From NCBI RefSeq assembly GCF_900090105.1, contig NZ_FMDM01000007.1:186001-250000 (forward strand): a DNA stretch of 64,000 bases, given 5' to 3'. This document shows, piece after piece, positions 55,700 to 63,203 of this stretch (position 1 is its first letter; each line of letters begins with the position of its first letter). This stretch comes from Micromonospora humi. Its GTDB lineage: Bacteria > Actinomycetota > Actinomycetes > Mycobacteriales > Micromonosporaceae. Below the pieces are notes generated by a model. The model searched no databases. It was not told the DNA's origin and saw nothing but the letters and a program-made list of their open reading frames with translations. The translations under genes and the position numbers were made by a program.

Positions 55700-56164
55700 T
55701 CAGATCCGGGCCGGGCCGTCCGGCGGCAGCGCGGAGTGGTTCTCGCCGTAGTAGCCGCCGAGCTTGTCCCGGTAGGCCGGGTCGGTGTGGTTGGCCTCGT
55801 CGTACTCCGGGGCCGCCTTGATCTGGTCCTTGTCCCGGTCGACGAAGACCTTCTGCGCGTCGTGGTCGACGTGGTTGACGGTGCCGGCCGGCAGCATGAC
55901 CTTCTTGCCGAAGATCCACGGGCCGGTGTCGACGACCAGGTAGCTGTCGTCGACCTCGTGGCTCGCCTTGTCGATCTTGCCGATGCTGCCGTCGGTGGCC
56001 TCGACCTTGTAGCCGGTGAGGTCCGCGCTGGCCACGCCGGCCTCGTCGCGGTAACGCCACGGGTCGAACGCGCCGGCGGGCGCGCCGCCCGCGTAGGCGC
56101 CCTGGCCGCCGTCGGCGACCGGGTCGGTGGTGCCGTGCGTGGTGTGCGGGTCCAGCCTGTCCAT
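55700..56164 (-). CDS. PRC-barrel domain protein
   Basis: 154 residues. A disordered start (MDRLDPHTTHGTTDPV) leads to a PRC-barrel: LTGYKVEATDGSIGKIDKASHEVDDSYLVVDTG, then KVMLPAGTVNHVDHDAQKVFVD. The end is rich in Asp, Tyr and Gly. PRC barrels bind RNA or proteins; the type with WIFGKKVMLPAG is common in soil bacteria and often stress-induced. ATG 56164 follows CAGGAGT. It is divergent from the cimA leader. Confidence 0.83.
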   Translation of the reverse strand: MDRLDPHTTHGTTDPVADGGQGAYAGGAPAGAFDPWRYRDEAGVASADLTGYKVEATDGSIGKIDKASHEVDDSYLVVDTGPWIFGKKVMLPAGTVNHVDHDAQKVFVDRDKDQIKAAPEYDEANHTDPAYRDKLGGYYGENHSALPPDGPARI

Positions 56165-56308
56165 AGGGGTGACTCCTGTCCCGGCGGGTGCCGTCGTGGG
56201 GAGCGAATGTGTCGTTGCTGCGTCGGTTCATACCCGTTGGCCGACTTTTCAATCCCGCACCGGCGTCCCGGAATGTGGATTGAGGCTCCCACCCAGCGGC
56301 GGAAGTGG

Positions 56309-56314
56309 CAGAGT
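56309..56314 (+). promoter_or_regulatory. leaderless -10 box of the cimA leader
   Basis: CAGAGT, exactly seven bases before the leader GTG at 56322. The spacing is the same as for the ilvB leader. Confidence 0.5.
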
Positions 56315-56321
56315 ACCGGTC

Positions 56322-56354
56322 GTGACCAGCTCCGTCCTGATCATTAGCAGCTAG
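56322..56354 (+). CDS. cimA leader peptide (attenuator)
   Basis: Ten residues, MTSSVLIISS, from a GTG. Four successive branched-chain codons (GTC CTG ATC ATT) sit in the middle. A GC hairpin begins at the last base of the stop codon and a T-run terminator follows, the same arrangement as upstream of ilvB. Stalling for lack of charged Ile, Val or Leu tRNA would spare the cimA transcript. Two adjacent Ile codons fit the role of CimA in isoleucine synthesis. Confidence 0.75.
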   Translation: MTSSVLIISS

Positions 56355-56384
56355 CGCGCCGGCCTTTCCCCTCGCCGAGCGCGC
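56354..56384 (+). promoter_or_regulatory. leader hairpin of cimA
   Basis: GCGCGCCGGC (56354-56363) pairs with GCCGAGCGCGC (56374-56384), 10 bp with one bulged A. It starts inside the leader stop codon, so a ribosome terminating there would melt it. Confidence 0.7.
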
Positions 56385-56414
56385 AGACCTCCCGCATCCG
56401 CGGGGGGTCTTTTT
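56385..56414 (+). terminator. attenuator terminator before cimA
   Basis: AGACCTCCCGC pairs with GCGGGGGGTCT (11 bp, one wobble, ATCC loop), followed by a run of T. It is 34 bases before the cimA start, so it must be bypassed when the gene is expressed. Confidence 0.8.
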
Positions 56415-56447
56415 GTTGCTCTCCCCAGGCACGAGAAGAGGACTCCG

Positions 56448-58064
56448 ATGACCTTCCAGGTGTACGACACGACGCTGCGCGACGGCGCGCAGCGCGAAGG
56501 GCTCAGCTACTCGGTGGTCGACAAGCTGGCGGTGGCCCGCCTGCTCGACGACCTCGGGGTCGGCTTCATCGAGGGCGGCTGGCCGGGCGCGGTGCCCAAG
56601 GACACCGAGTTCTTCCGCCGCGCCCGCACCGAGCTGACGCTGCGGCACGCGGTCCTGGTCGCGTTCGGCGCCACCCGTAAGGCGGGTCGGGCGGTCGAGG
56701 ACGACCCGCAGGTGCGCGGGCTGCTCGACGCGGGGACCCCGGCCGTGGCGCTGGTGGCGAAGGCGGACCTGCGGCACGTCGAGCGGGCGCTGCGCACCAC
56801 CGCCGAGGAGAACCTGGCGATGGTCCGCGACACCGTGGCGTACCTGGTGGCGCAGGGGAGGCGCGTCTTCGTCGACGGGGAGCACACGTTCGACGGCTTC
56901 CGCCACGATCCCGGCTACACCGCAGCCGTGGCGCAGGCCGCGCTGGCCGCCGGCGCCGAGCGGTTCGTGCTCTGCGACACCAACGGCGGCATGCTGCCGT
57001 CCCAGGTCACCGCCGCGATCGAGGACCTGGTCGCGCGGACCGGGATCGCGCCGGAGCGGCTCGGCATGCATGCCCAGAACGACACCGCCTGCGCGGTGGC
57101 CAACACCCTCGCCGCGGTCGAGGCCGGCGTCCGGCACGTGCAGGGCACCGCCAACGGGTACGGCGAGCGCCCCGGCAACGCGGATCTGTTCGCGATCGTC
57201 GCCAACCTCCAGCTCAAGCTCGGCATGCCCGTCCTACCGGAGGGCTGCCTGGAACAGATGGTGCGGGTCTCGCACGCCATCGCCGAGATCGCCAACATCG
57301 CCCCCGACACCCACCAGGCCTACGTCGGGGCCGCCTCCTTCGCCCACAAGGCGGGGCTGCACGCGAGCGCGATCAAGGTCGACCCGTTGCTCTACAACCA
57401 CGTGGACCCCGCCGTGGTGGGCAACGACATGCGGATCCTGGTGACCGAGATGGCCGGCCGGGCCAGCATCGAGCTCAAGAGCCGCGAGCTGGGTCTGGAC
57501 CTGGCCGGCCATCCGGACGCGCTGTCCCGGGTCACCGGCCGGGTCAAGGAGTTGGAGGCCGGCGGCTGGTCGTTCGAGGCCGCCGACGCGTCGTTCGAGC
57601 TGCTGGTCCGCTCGGAGCTGCCGGACGCGGCGCCGGTCCGGCCGTTCGCGCTCGAGTCGTACCGGGTCCTCGTCGAGCACCGCGAGGACGGCGCGGTGGT
57701 CTCCGAGGCGACCGTCAAGATCCGGGTACGCGGGGAGCGGGTGATCGCCACCGCCGAAGGCAACGGCCCGGTCAACGCGCTCGACGAGGCGCTGCGGGTC
57801 GGGCTGGCCCGGCACTACCCGGAACTGCGCGAGTTCGAGCTGGCCGACTACAAGGTCCGCATCCTGGAAGGCAGTCACGGCACCGGCGCGGTGACCCGGG
57901 TGCTTGTGGAGACCGCCGGCGCCGGCCGGGACTGGACCACGGTCGGGGTGCACCCCAACGTGGTGGAGGCGAGCTGGCACGCCCTCGTCGACGCGCTCAC
58001 CTACGGCCTCGACAAGGCGGGGGCCCCGCTCAACGCCGCCGGTAGCGGAAGGGGCCCCGCCTGA
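56448..58064 (+). CDS. cimA: citramalate synthase
   Basis: 538 residues, LeuA-like. It condenses pyruvate and acetyl-CoA to citramalate, opening the threonine-independent route to isoleucine. The signature DTTLRDGAQREG, then FVDGEHTFDGF, CDTNGGMLP and HAQNDTACAVANT line the metal site; a C-terminal regulatory domain binds the feedback inhibitor. The long form without the LeuA-specific loop matches CimA rather than isopropylmalate synthase. ATG follows AAGAGG. The last 17 or so codons (KAGAPLNAAGSGRGPA) are read through a decayed copy of the 56-bp palindromic element, which supplies the stop. It is controlled by the leader peptide and terminator upstream. Confidence 0.92.
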   Translation: MTFQVYDTTLRDGAQREGLSYSVVDKLAVARLLDDLGVGFIEGGWPGAVPKDTEFFRRARTELTLRHAVLVAFGATRKAGRAVEDDPQVRGLLDAGTPAVALVAKADLRHVERALRTTAEENLAMVRDTVAYLVAQGRRVFVDGEHTFDGFRHDPGYTAAVAQAALAAGAERFVLCDTNGGMLPSQVTAAIEDLVARTGIAPERLGMHAQNDTACAVANTLAAVEAGVRHVQGTANGYGERPGNADLFAIVANLQLKLGMPVLPEGCLEQMVRVSHAIAEIANIAPDTHQAYVGAASFAHKAGLHASAIKVDPLLYNHVDPAVVGNDMRILVTEMAGRASIELKSRELGLDLAGHPDALSRVTGRVKELEAGGWSFEAADASFELLVRSELPDAAPVRPFALESYRVLVEHREDGAVVSEATVKIRVRGERVIATAEGNGPVNALDEALRVGLARHYPELREFELADYKVRILEGSHGTGAVTRVLVETAGAGRDWTTVGVHPNVVEASWHALVDALTYGLDKAGAPLNAAGSGRGPA

Positions 58065-58066
58065 CG
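58013..58066. repeat. decayed copy D of the 56-bp palindromic element
   Basis: Orientation as copy B: AAGGCGGGGGCCCCGCTCAACGC at the start and GGGGCCCCGCC near the end match the element blocks, but the spacer has changed. It codes the C-terminal tail of CimA and its stop. Confidence 0.65.
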
Positions 58067-58076
58067 TCCCGGCCGC

Positions 58077-59069
58077 TCAGGCCGCCGGCAGCCGCAGCTC
58101 GGTCAGCAGTGCCCGGTGGTCGCTGCCGGGCACCGGCCAGGTGCCGGCGGCGCGCACCGCGATGCGCCGGTCGACCAGCACGTGGTCGATGGTGACCGGC
58201 GGGATCGGGTCGCCGTCGTAGGGGCCCCACGTGCCGGCCAGCCCGGCGCCGGCCGCGTCGGCGGCGTCGGTGTAGCCGGTGTCGATCAGCGCGCGCAGCG
58301 CGGCGTGGTCCAGGGTGGCGTTGAAGTCGCCGGCCAGCACGCTCAGACCGGCGTTCGGGGTGGCCGGCGGCTGGGCCCGCTGGTCGGTCCACCACTCCGG
58401 CACCGCGTCGAATTCGTACGGCGCGCCCGGGTGCGCCGACTCCACCCGCAGCGGCGGCGCTCCCGGCACCGTCACTGTCGCGTACGCCTGGGTGAGGAAG
58501 TATCTCCGGTGGCGGCGGTGGCCGGGATCGCGCAGCGGATGGCGGGCGTACAGGCCGGAGCCGAAGGCGCCCGCCTCCGGGGTCAGCGACCGGTACGGCA
58601 GCAGGGTGGCCAGGCCCAGCCGGTCCAGGTCGGCGGCGAGCTGCGGGGTGAGTTCCTGGACGGTGAGCACGTCCACCCGGTGCGCCCGGACCAGTGCCAC
58701 CAGCGCCGCCGCGTCGGCCGAGCCCAGCCGGAGGTTGGCGGTGAGCAGCCGCAGCGCCGGGCCGTTCGCGGCCGGCTGGTCGTCGGCGAACGCGCGGGGC
58801 GCCACCGCGCCGACCAGCGCCAGCGCGGCCAGCGCCGCGACCACCGCACCGGCGCGGCGCCGCAGCGCGAGCGCCAGCACCGCGACGGCCGGCGCCACCG
58901 CGGCGACGTACGGCGTGAAGGCCGTCGTCAGCACCAGCGGGCCTCGTTCCAGCCCGGTCAGGCGCAGCAGCGCCCAGGCGGCGACCGGCGCGGTCGTCAG
59001 CCAGCAGGCCGCCGTCGTCCACCGGCCGCCGCGGGTGCCGGCACGCGGGCGAGCGTTCACCGTGATCAC
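58077..59069 (-). CDS. membrane endonuclease/exonuclease/phosphatase family protein
   Basis: 330 residues. Three membrane segments (about residues 18-37, 45-66 and 71-90) precede a DNase I-like domain: LLTANLRLGSADAAALVALVR, VDVLTVQELTP with the metal-binding Glu, VLAGDFNATLDH, TIDHVLVD and GSDHRALLTEL. The layout is that of the exported-domain EEP proteins of actinobacteria, whose substrates (nucleic acid or phospholipid) are unknown. GTG 59069 is seven bases after TAGGGT on the minus strand; the longer open frame to 59165 is discounted. Confidence 0.85.
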   Translation of the reverse strand: MITVNARPRAGTRGGRWTTAACWLTTAPVAAWALLRLTGLERGPLVLTTAFTPYVAAVAPAVAVLALALRRRAGAVVAALAALALVGAVAPRAFADDQPAANGPALRLLTANLRLGSADAAALVALVRAHRVDVLTVQELTPQLAADLDRLGLATLLPYRSLTPEAGAFGSGLYARHPLRDPGHRRHRRYFLTQAYATVTVPGAPPLRVESAHPGAPYEFDAVPEWWTDQRAQPPATPNAGLSVLAGDFNATLDHAALRALIDTGYTDAADAAGAGLAGTWGPYDGDPIPPVTIDHVLVDRRIAVRAAGTWPVPGSDHRALLTELRLPAA

Positions 59070-59076
59070 GCCGGTC

Positions 59077-59082
59077 ACCCTA
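59077..59082 (-). promoter_or_regulatory. leaderless -10 box of the membrane EEP gene
   Basis: TAGGGT on the minus strand, exactly seven bases before the GTG at 59069. Confidence 0.55.
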
Positions 59083-59178
59083 CCGAGGCCCGCGAAGCGG
59101 TTTTGTGAATGGTCGAGCGCTTCCTTCTCACAATTTCCGGCACGTTCGGAAACGGTCACTGACACGCGTTAGGCGCTA

Positions 59179-59207
59179 TTGACCACCCCATTTCCCGGTG
59201 TTAGGTT
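59179..59207 (+). promoter_or_regulatory. promoter of the small secreted protein gene
   Basis: TTGACC (59179-59184) and TAGGTT (59202-59207) with a 17-bp spacer. The leader would be about 125 nt. Confidence 0.6.
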
Positions 59208-59337
59208 CCACCTGTTGAGGCACTCAACTCTCCGTAGTAAGACCAGTTCAGCAGCGGTGCGCTCCCACACGGGTCCTCGATGATCCGCAATTGTTCGCGC
59301 CCGCCGTATCACCACGGTCAAAAAAGGGAGATCTGTC

Positions 59338-59856
59338 ATGGCTACATTCTTCAAGCGAAAGGCCACGGTGGTGGCGCTCGCCGCGCTGTCCCTCACCGTG
59401 GCCGGTGGCGGGATCGCGGTCGCCGCCCAGCCCGAGGCGAAGCCGGGTCAGCCGGCCCGGGCGGGCGGTCAGCCGGCGGTCGGCGCGACCGAGCAGCGGG
59501 CGGCCCGGTCCGCCATGCGCGCCACCCTGGCGCCCCCGGCCGCGGGCCAGGTCGCCTGGGCGGTGGTGTCGTCCACCGGAACGCTGCTGCAGCACTCCGG
59601 CAACGTGGTGTCCGCGTTCCGGTTCGCGCCCGGGCCGGACGTGTCCCCGGGCCAGTACCAGGTGCTGCTCGACTACGACGTGAGCCACAAGGCGTACGTG
59701 GCGACCGTCGGCACCAACGACCCGAACAACGTCCCGCCCGGCGGCGAGGTGTCCGTCGCGCCGCGTTACCTGATCCCGAACGCGGTCTTCGTGCAGACCC
59801 GCACCTCCGGCGGTTCCTTCTCGCCCCGGCCGTTCCACCTCGTGGTCACCAGCTGA
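59338..59856 (+). CDS. small secreted protein of unknown function
   Basis: 172 residues. A signal peptide (KRKATVVALAALSLTVAGGG, cleavage expected near AVAAQ, residue 31) is followed by a Gln/Pro/Ala/Gly-rich linker of about 40 residues. A compact C-terminal domain of about 100 residues follows, with WAVVSSTGTLLQHSG and QYQVLLDYDVSHKAYVATVG. No cysteines, so no disulfides. No family recognised. The ATG follows GGGAG at about 59325, and a hairpin terminator follows the stop. It is monocistronic. Confidence 0.72.
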   Translation: MATFFKRKATVVALAALSLTVAGGGIAVAAQPEAKPGQPARAGGQPAVGATEQRAARSAMRATLAPPAAGQVAWAVVSSTGTLLQHSGNVVSAFRFAPGPDVSPGQYQVLLDYDVSHKAYVATVGTNDPNNVPPGGEVSVAPRYLIPNAVFVQTRTSGGSFSPRPFHLVVTS

Positions 59857-59864
59857 CCTGCGCC

Positions 59865-59907
59865 ACCACGCACCGGCCCTCGCCGAGACGGGGGCCGGTG
59901 TCGTGGT
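59865..59907 (+). terminator. hairpin terminator after the secreted protein gene
   Basis: ACCACG with CGTGGT (6 bp) and ACCGGCCC with GGGCCGGT (8 bp), separated by a small internal loop. Confidence 0.65.
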
Positions 59908-60003
59908 CCGTCCCGGTCCGGTGCGCCCCGCACCGGTTCGCGCCGTTGCCGCCGGATCGGGGAGGTCCTCCCGGTCCGGCCCGCCCCGGGCCGTCCTGGG
60001 GCT

Positions 60004-60009
60004 GATAAT
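60004..60009 (+). promoter_or_regulatory. -10 box of the MoxR operon
   Basis: GATAAT, 39 bases before the moxR GTG; a GGGAAG ribosome site lies between. Confidence 0.5.
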
Positions 60010-60048
60010 CCGACGTTTGTCGCGGCTCCGCCCCGGGAAGCAAGCACC

Positions 60049-61098
60049 GTGACGGACATCTCGGACACCCTGGCCAGCGTGCCCACCCCGGTCGATGCGG
60101 ACGCGAGCGGCGTCGAGCTGGACCAGACCCTCTTCGAGGTCAAACGCGTGATCGTCGGGCAGGACCGGCTCGTCGACCGCCTGCTCACCGCGCTCGTCGC
60201 CGACGGCCACTGCCTGCTGGAGGGCGTGCCGGGGGTGGCCAAGACGCTCGCCGCGCAGACGCTCGCCACAGTGGTCGGCGGCACGTTCTCCCGGATCCAG
60301 TTCACCCCCGACCTGGTCCCGTCGGACATCGTCGGCACCCGGATCTACCGGGCGTCCACCGAGGCGTTCGATGTGGAGCTGGGACCGATCATGGCGAACC
60401 TGGTGCTCGCCGACGAGATCAACCGGGCCCCGGCCAAGGTGCAGTCGGCGCTGCTCGAGGCGATGGCCGAGCGGCAGGTCTCCATCGCCGGGCGGAGCTG
60501 GCCGGTGCCCGACCCGTTCCTGGTGCTGGCCACCCAGAACCCGATCGAGTCGGAGGGGGTCTACCAGCTTCCGGAGGCGCAACGGGACCGGTTCCTCATG
60601 AAGGTCGTGGTCGACTACCCGAGCGACGCCGACGAGCTGGCGATCCTCTACCGGATGAGCACGGAACGGCCCACCGCCCGCCCGGTGCTCGACCCGGTCC
60701 GGCTGCGCGAGCTGCAACGCCGCGCGGCCGACGTCTTCGTCCACCACGCGCTGGCCGAGTACGTGGTCCGGCTCATCCTGGCCACCCGCGACCCGGGCCG
60801 CTTCGGCCTGCCCGAGATCGCGCCGCTGCTGGCGTACGGGGCGAGCCCCCGCGCCACGCTCGGGCTGGTGGCCGCCGCCCGCGCCCACGCGTTGATCCAC
60901 GGCCGGGACTACGTGCTGCCCGAGGACGTGCGCGAGTTGGCGGTGGACGTGCTGGCGCACCGGCTGGTGCTCTCCTTCGACGCGGTGGCCGACGGGGTCT
61001 CCGGCGAGGACGTGGTGCGTCGCCTGGTCGAGGCGGTGCCGCCGCCCCGACTGGTGACCGGACCCGCGCCGACGGCGCCGGACCTGGCGGCGGCGTGA
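60049..61098 (+). CDS. MoxR-family AAA ATPase
   Basis: 349 residues. It has Walker A GVPGVAKT, Walker B LVLADEINRAPAKVQ, sensor 1 LVLATQNPIES and a C-terminal helical lid with GASPRATLGLVAAARAHAL. MoxR ATPases act as chaperones that activate VWA-domain partners by metal insertion or complex assembly. The next two genes encode such partners (DUF58 and VWA), coupled by overlaps. GTG 60049 is used with GGGAAG upstream. An early stretch rich in Thr and Asp (about 30 residues) precedes the core. Confidence 0.92.
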   Translation: MTDISDTLASVPTPVDADASGVELDQTLFEVKRVIVGQDRLVDRLLTALVADGHCLLEGVPGVAKTLAAQTLATVVGGTFSRIQFTPDLVPSDIVGTRIYRASTEAFDVELGPIMANLVLADEINRAPAKVQSALLEAMAERQVSIAGRSWPVPDPFLVLATQNPIESEGVYQLPEAQRDRFLMKVVVDYPSDADELAILYRMSTERPTARPVLDPVRLRELQRRAADVFVHHALAEYVVRLILATRDPGRFGLPEIAPLLAYGASPRATLGLVAAARAHALIHGRDYVLPEDVRELAVDVLAHRLVLSFDAVADGVSGEDVVRRLVEAVPPPRLVTGPAPTAPDLAAA

Positions 61099-62201
61099 CC
61101 CGGCGGCCCGCTCCCGCCACCGCGCCGGCCCGGTTCGGCCCGGCCGCCCCCGCGCCGACCGGTCCCGGTTCGGCCGCCGCCCGCCCGGGCCTCGGCGTCA
61201 CCGATCCGGGGATCGCCGACCTCGCCCCCGACCAGCGGCTGCGGCGGTTGGAGCTGACCGTGACCCGGCGGCTCGACGGGCTGCTGCACGGCCGTTACCG
61301 GGGCCTGCTGCCCGGTCCCGGCAGCGAGGCGGCCGGCAGCCGGGAGTACCGCCCCGGCGAGGACGAGGTGCGCCGGATGGACTGGGCGGTGACCGCGCGG
61401 ACCACCGTGCCGCACGTGCGGGAGGTCGACGCCGACCGGGAGCTGACCACCTGGCTGCTCGTCGACGCCAGCGCCAGCATGGAGTACGGCACCTCCACAC
61501 TGGACAAGCGGGAGCTGGCGGTGGCGGCGGTGGCCTGCGTCGGCTTCCTCACCGCCGGGGTGGGCAACCGGCTCGGCGCCCAGGTGCTCACCTCCGACGG
61601 GCTGCGCCGGTTCCCGGCCCGCAGCGGGCGCATCCATCTGCTCGGGATGCTCCGCGCGTTGCTCGACGCCCCGCGTACCGACGATCCGCCGGAGCCGCGC
61701 GCGCCGGGCCGGGCCGGCGGACGCGGCGCGCCCCCGGCCTCGGGCCTGGTCGACGGCCTGGCCGGGCTCCAGCGGGTGGCCGCCCGGCGAGGGCTGGTGG
61801 TGGTGGTCTCCGACTTCCTCGACGAACTGCCCGACGATCCGGACGCGGCGCCGCCCTGGGCGGCCGCGCTCCGCCGACTGGCGGTACGGCACCAGGTGCT
61901 CGCCGTGGAGGTGACCGACCCGCGCGAGCTGGAGCTGCCGGACGTCGGACTGGTCACCCTCGTCGACCCGGAGACCGGGCGGCACCGCGAGGTGTGGACC
62001 GGCGACCCGGCGCTGCGCGAGCGGTACGCGCGGGCCGCCGCCGCCCAACGCGACCAGGTGCGCCGCACCCTGCACCGGGCCGGCGCCACCCACCTGGCGC
62101 TGCGCACCGACCGGGACTGGTGCGCGGACGTCGTCCGGCACGTGCACGAGCAGCGCCGGCTGGCCACCGCGCCGGCCGCGGCCCGGGGAGGTGCCGCGTG
62201 A
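61095..62201 (+). CDS. DUF58 domain protein
   Basis: 368 residues. A disordered Pro/Ala-rich start of about 40 residues precedes the DUF58 motif: GRYRGLLPGPGSEAAGSREY, then the signature RPGEDEVRRMDWAVTART. A VWA-like fold follows with VDASASMEYG (MIDAS-like DxSxS) and VVVVSDFLDEL. No membrane helix. It overlaps the MoxR gene by GTGA and the next gene by GTGA. These MoxR-DUF58-VWA sets are widespread, and their client is not defined. Confidence 0.9.
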   Translation: MTRRPAPATAPARFGPAAPAPTGPGSAAARPGLGVTDPGIADLAPDQRLRRLELTVTRRLDGLLHGRYRGLLPGPGSEAAGSREYRPGEDEVRRMDWAVTARTTVPHVREVDADRELTTWLLVDASASMEYGTSTLDKRELAVAAVACVGFLTAGVGNRLGAQVLTSDGLRRFPARSGRIHLLGMLRALLDAPRTDDPPEPRAPGRAGGRGAPPASGLVDGLAGLQRVAARRGLVVVVSDFLDELPDDPDAAPPWAAALRRLAVRHQVLAVEVTDPRELELPDVGLVTLVDPETGRHREVWTGDPALRERYARAAAAQRDQVRRTLHRAGATHLALRTDRDWCADVVRHVHEQRRLATAPAAARGGAA

Positions 62202-63157
62202 GCTGGCAGTCGCCCGCCCGGCTCTGGCTGCTGCTCGCGGTCGCCGCGCTGGTCGCCGGCTATCTGGTGGTGCAGCGCCGGCAGAGCCGGTACGCGGTCC
62301 GCTTCACCAACCTGCGCCTGCTGGACCGGGTGGCCCCACGCCGGCCGGCCTGGCGGCGGCACGTCCCGGCGGGTCTCTTCCTCGGCATGCTGGCGTTGCT
62401 GGTGGTCGGGTTCGCCCGGCCCGAGGCCGAGGTGCGGGTGCCCCGGGAGCGGGCCACCGTGATGGTCGCGGTGGACGTGTCCACCTCGATGCTCGCCGGT
62501 GACGTGGACCCGGACCGGCTGACCGCGGCGAAGGAGGCCGGCCGGAAGTTCGTGGACGGGCTGCCGGACGAGTTCAACGTGGGGCTGGTGGCGTTCGCCG
62601 GCAGCGCGGCGGTGCTGGTGCCGCCGAGCACCGACCGGGAGGCGTTGCACGAGGGGATCGAGCGGCTCGCCGAGGGGATCACCGGCGTGCAGGGCACCGC
62701 GATCGGCGAGGCGATCAGCACCTCGCTGGGCGCGGTGAAGAGCCTGGACGCCACGGCCGCGAAGGACCCGCCGCCGGCCCGGATCATCATCCTCTCCGAC
62801 GGCGCGAACACCTCCGGGATGGACCCGATGGAGGCGGCCGACCAGGCGGTGGCGGCCAAGGTCCCGGTGCACACCATCTCCTTCGGCACGCCCGGCGGCT
62901 CGGTGGACCGGGGCGGCCGGGCGATCCAGGTGCCGGTGGACGGGCAGACGCTCAAAGCGGTCGCCGAGGAGACCGGCGGCGGCTTCCACGAGGCGTCCAC
63001 CAGCCGCGAGCTGAAGGACGTGTACGAGGACATCGGCACCTCGGTGGGCTACCGCACGCAACGGCAGGACATCTCCGCCCGCTTCATCGGCCTCGGGCTG
63101 GTCCTGGCCATGGGCGCCGCCGCCGGATCGCTGCGGTGGTTCTCCCGACTGCCCTGA
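62198..63157 (+). CDS. membrane VWA protein (BatA/YfbK-like)
   Basis: 319 residues. Helix 1 (LWLLLAVAALVAGYLVV, residues 9-25) and helix 2 (AGLFLGMLALLVVGF, about 58-72) are followed by an extracytoplasmic or cytoplasmic VWA domain with a complete MIDAS: DVSTSM, a Thr at VQGTAIG, and ILSDGANTS. A last helix at about 290-312 ends the protein. The layout matches BatA. GTG 62198 overlaps the DUF58 stop by four bases. It is the third gene of the MoxR operon. Confidence 0.9.
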   Translation: MSWQSPARLWLLLAVAALVAGYLVVQRRQSRYAVRFTNLRLLDRVAPRRPAWRRHVPAGLFLGMLALLVVGFARPEAEVRVPRERATVMVAVDVSTSMLAGDVDPDRLTAAKEAGRKFVDGLPDEFNVGLVAFAGSAAVLVPPSTDREALHEGIERLAEGITGVQGTAIGEAISTSLGAVKSLDATAAKDPPPARIIILSDGANTSGMDPMEAADQAVAAKVPVHTISFGTPGGSVDRGGRAIQVPVDGQTLKAVAEETGGGFHEASTSRELKDVYEDIGTSVGYRTQRQDISARFIGLGLVLAMGAAAGSLRWFSRLP

Positions 63158-63203
63158 CCGCGCTTTGCGAGGCGGACGACGCACGACACGTGAGGAGCCA
63201 GGC

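Noticed and set aside
54903..57137. Extension of the tyrosine phosphatase frame to 744 codons
   Set aside because: It would run through the PRC-barrel gene, the cimA leader and cimA. A leaderless start at 55634 explains the phosphatase.
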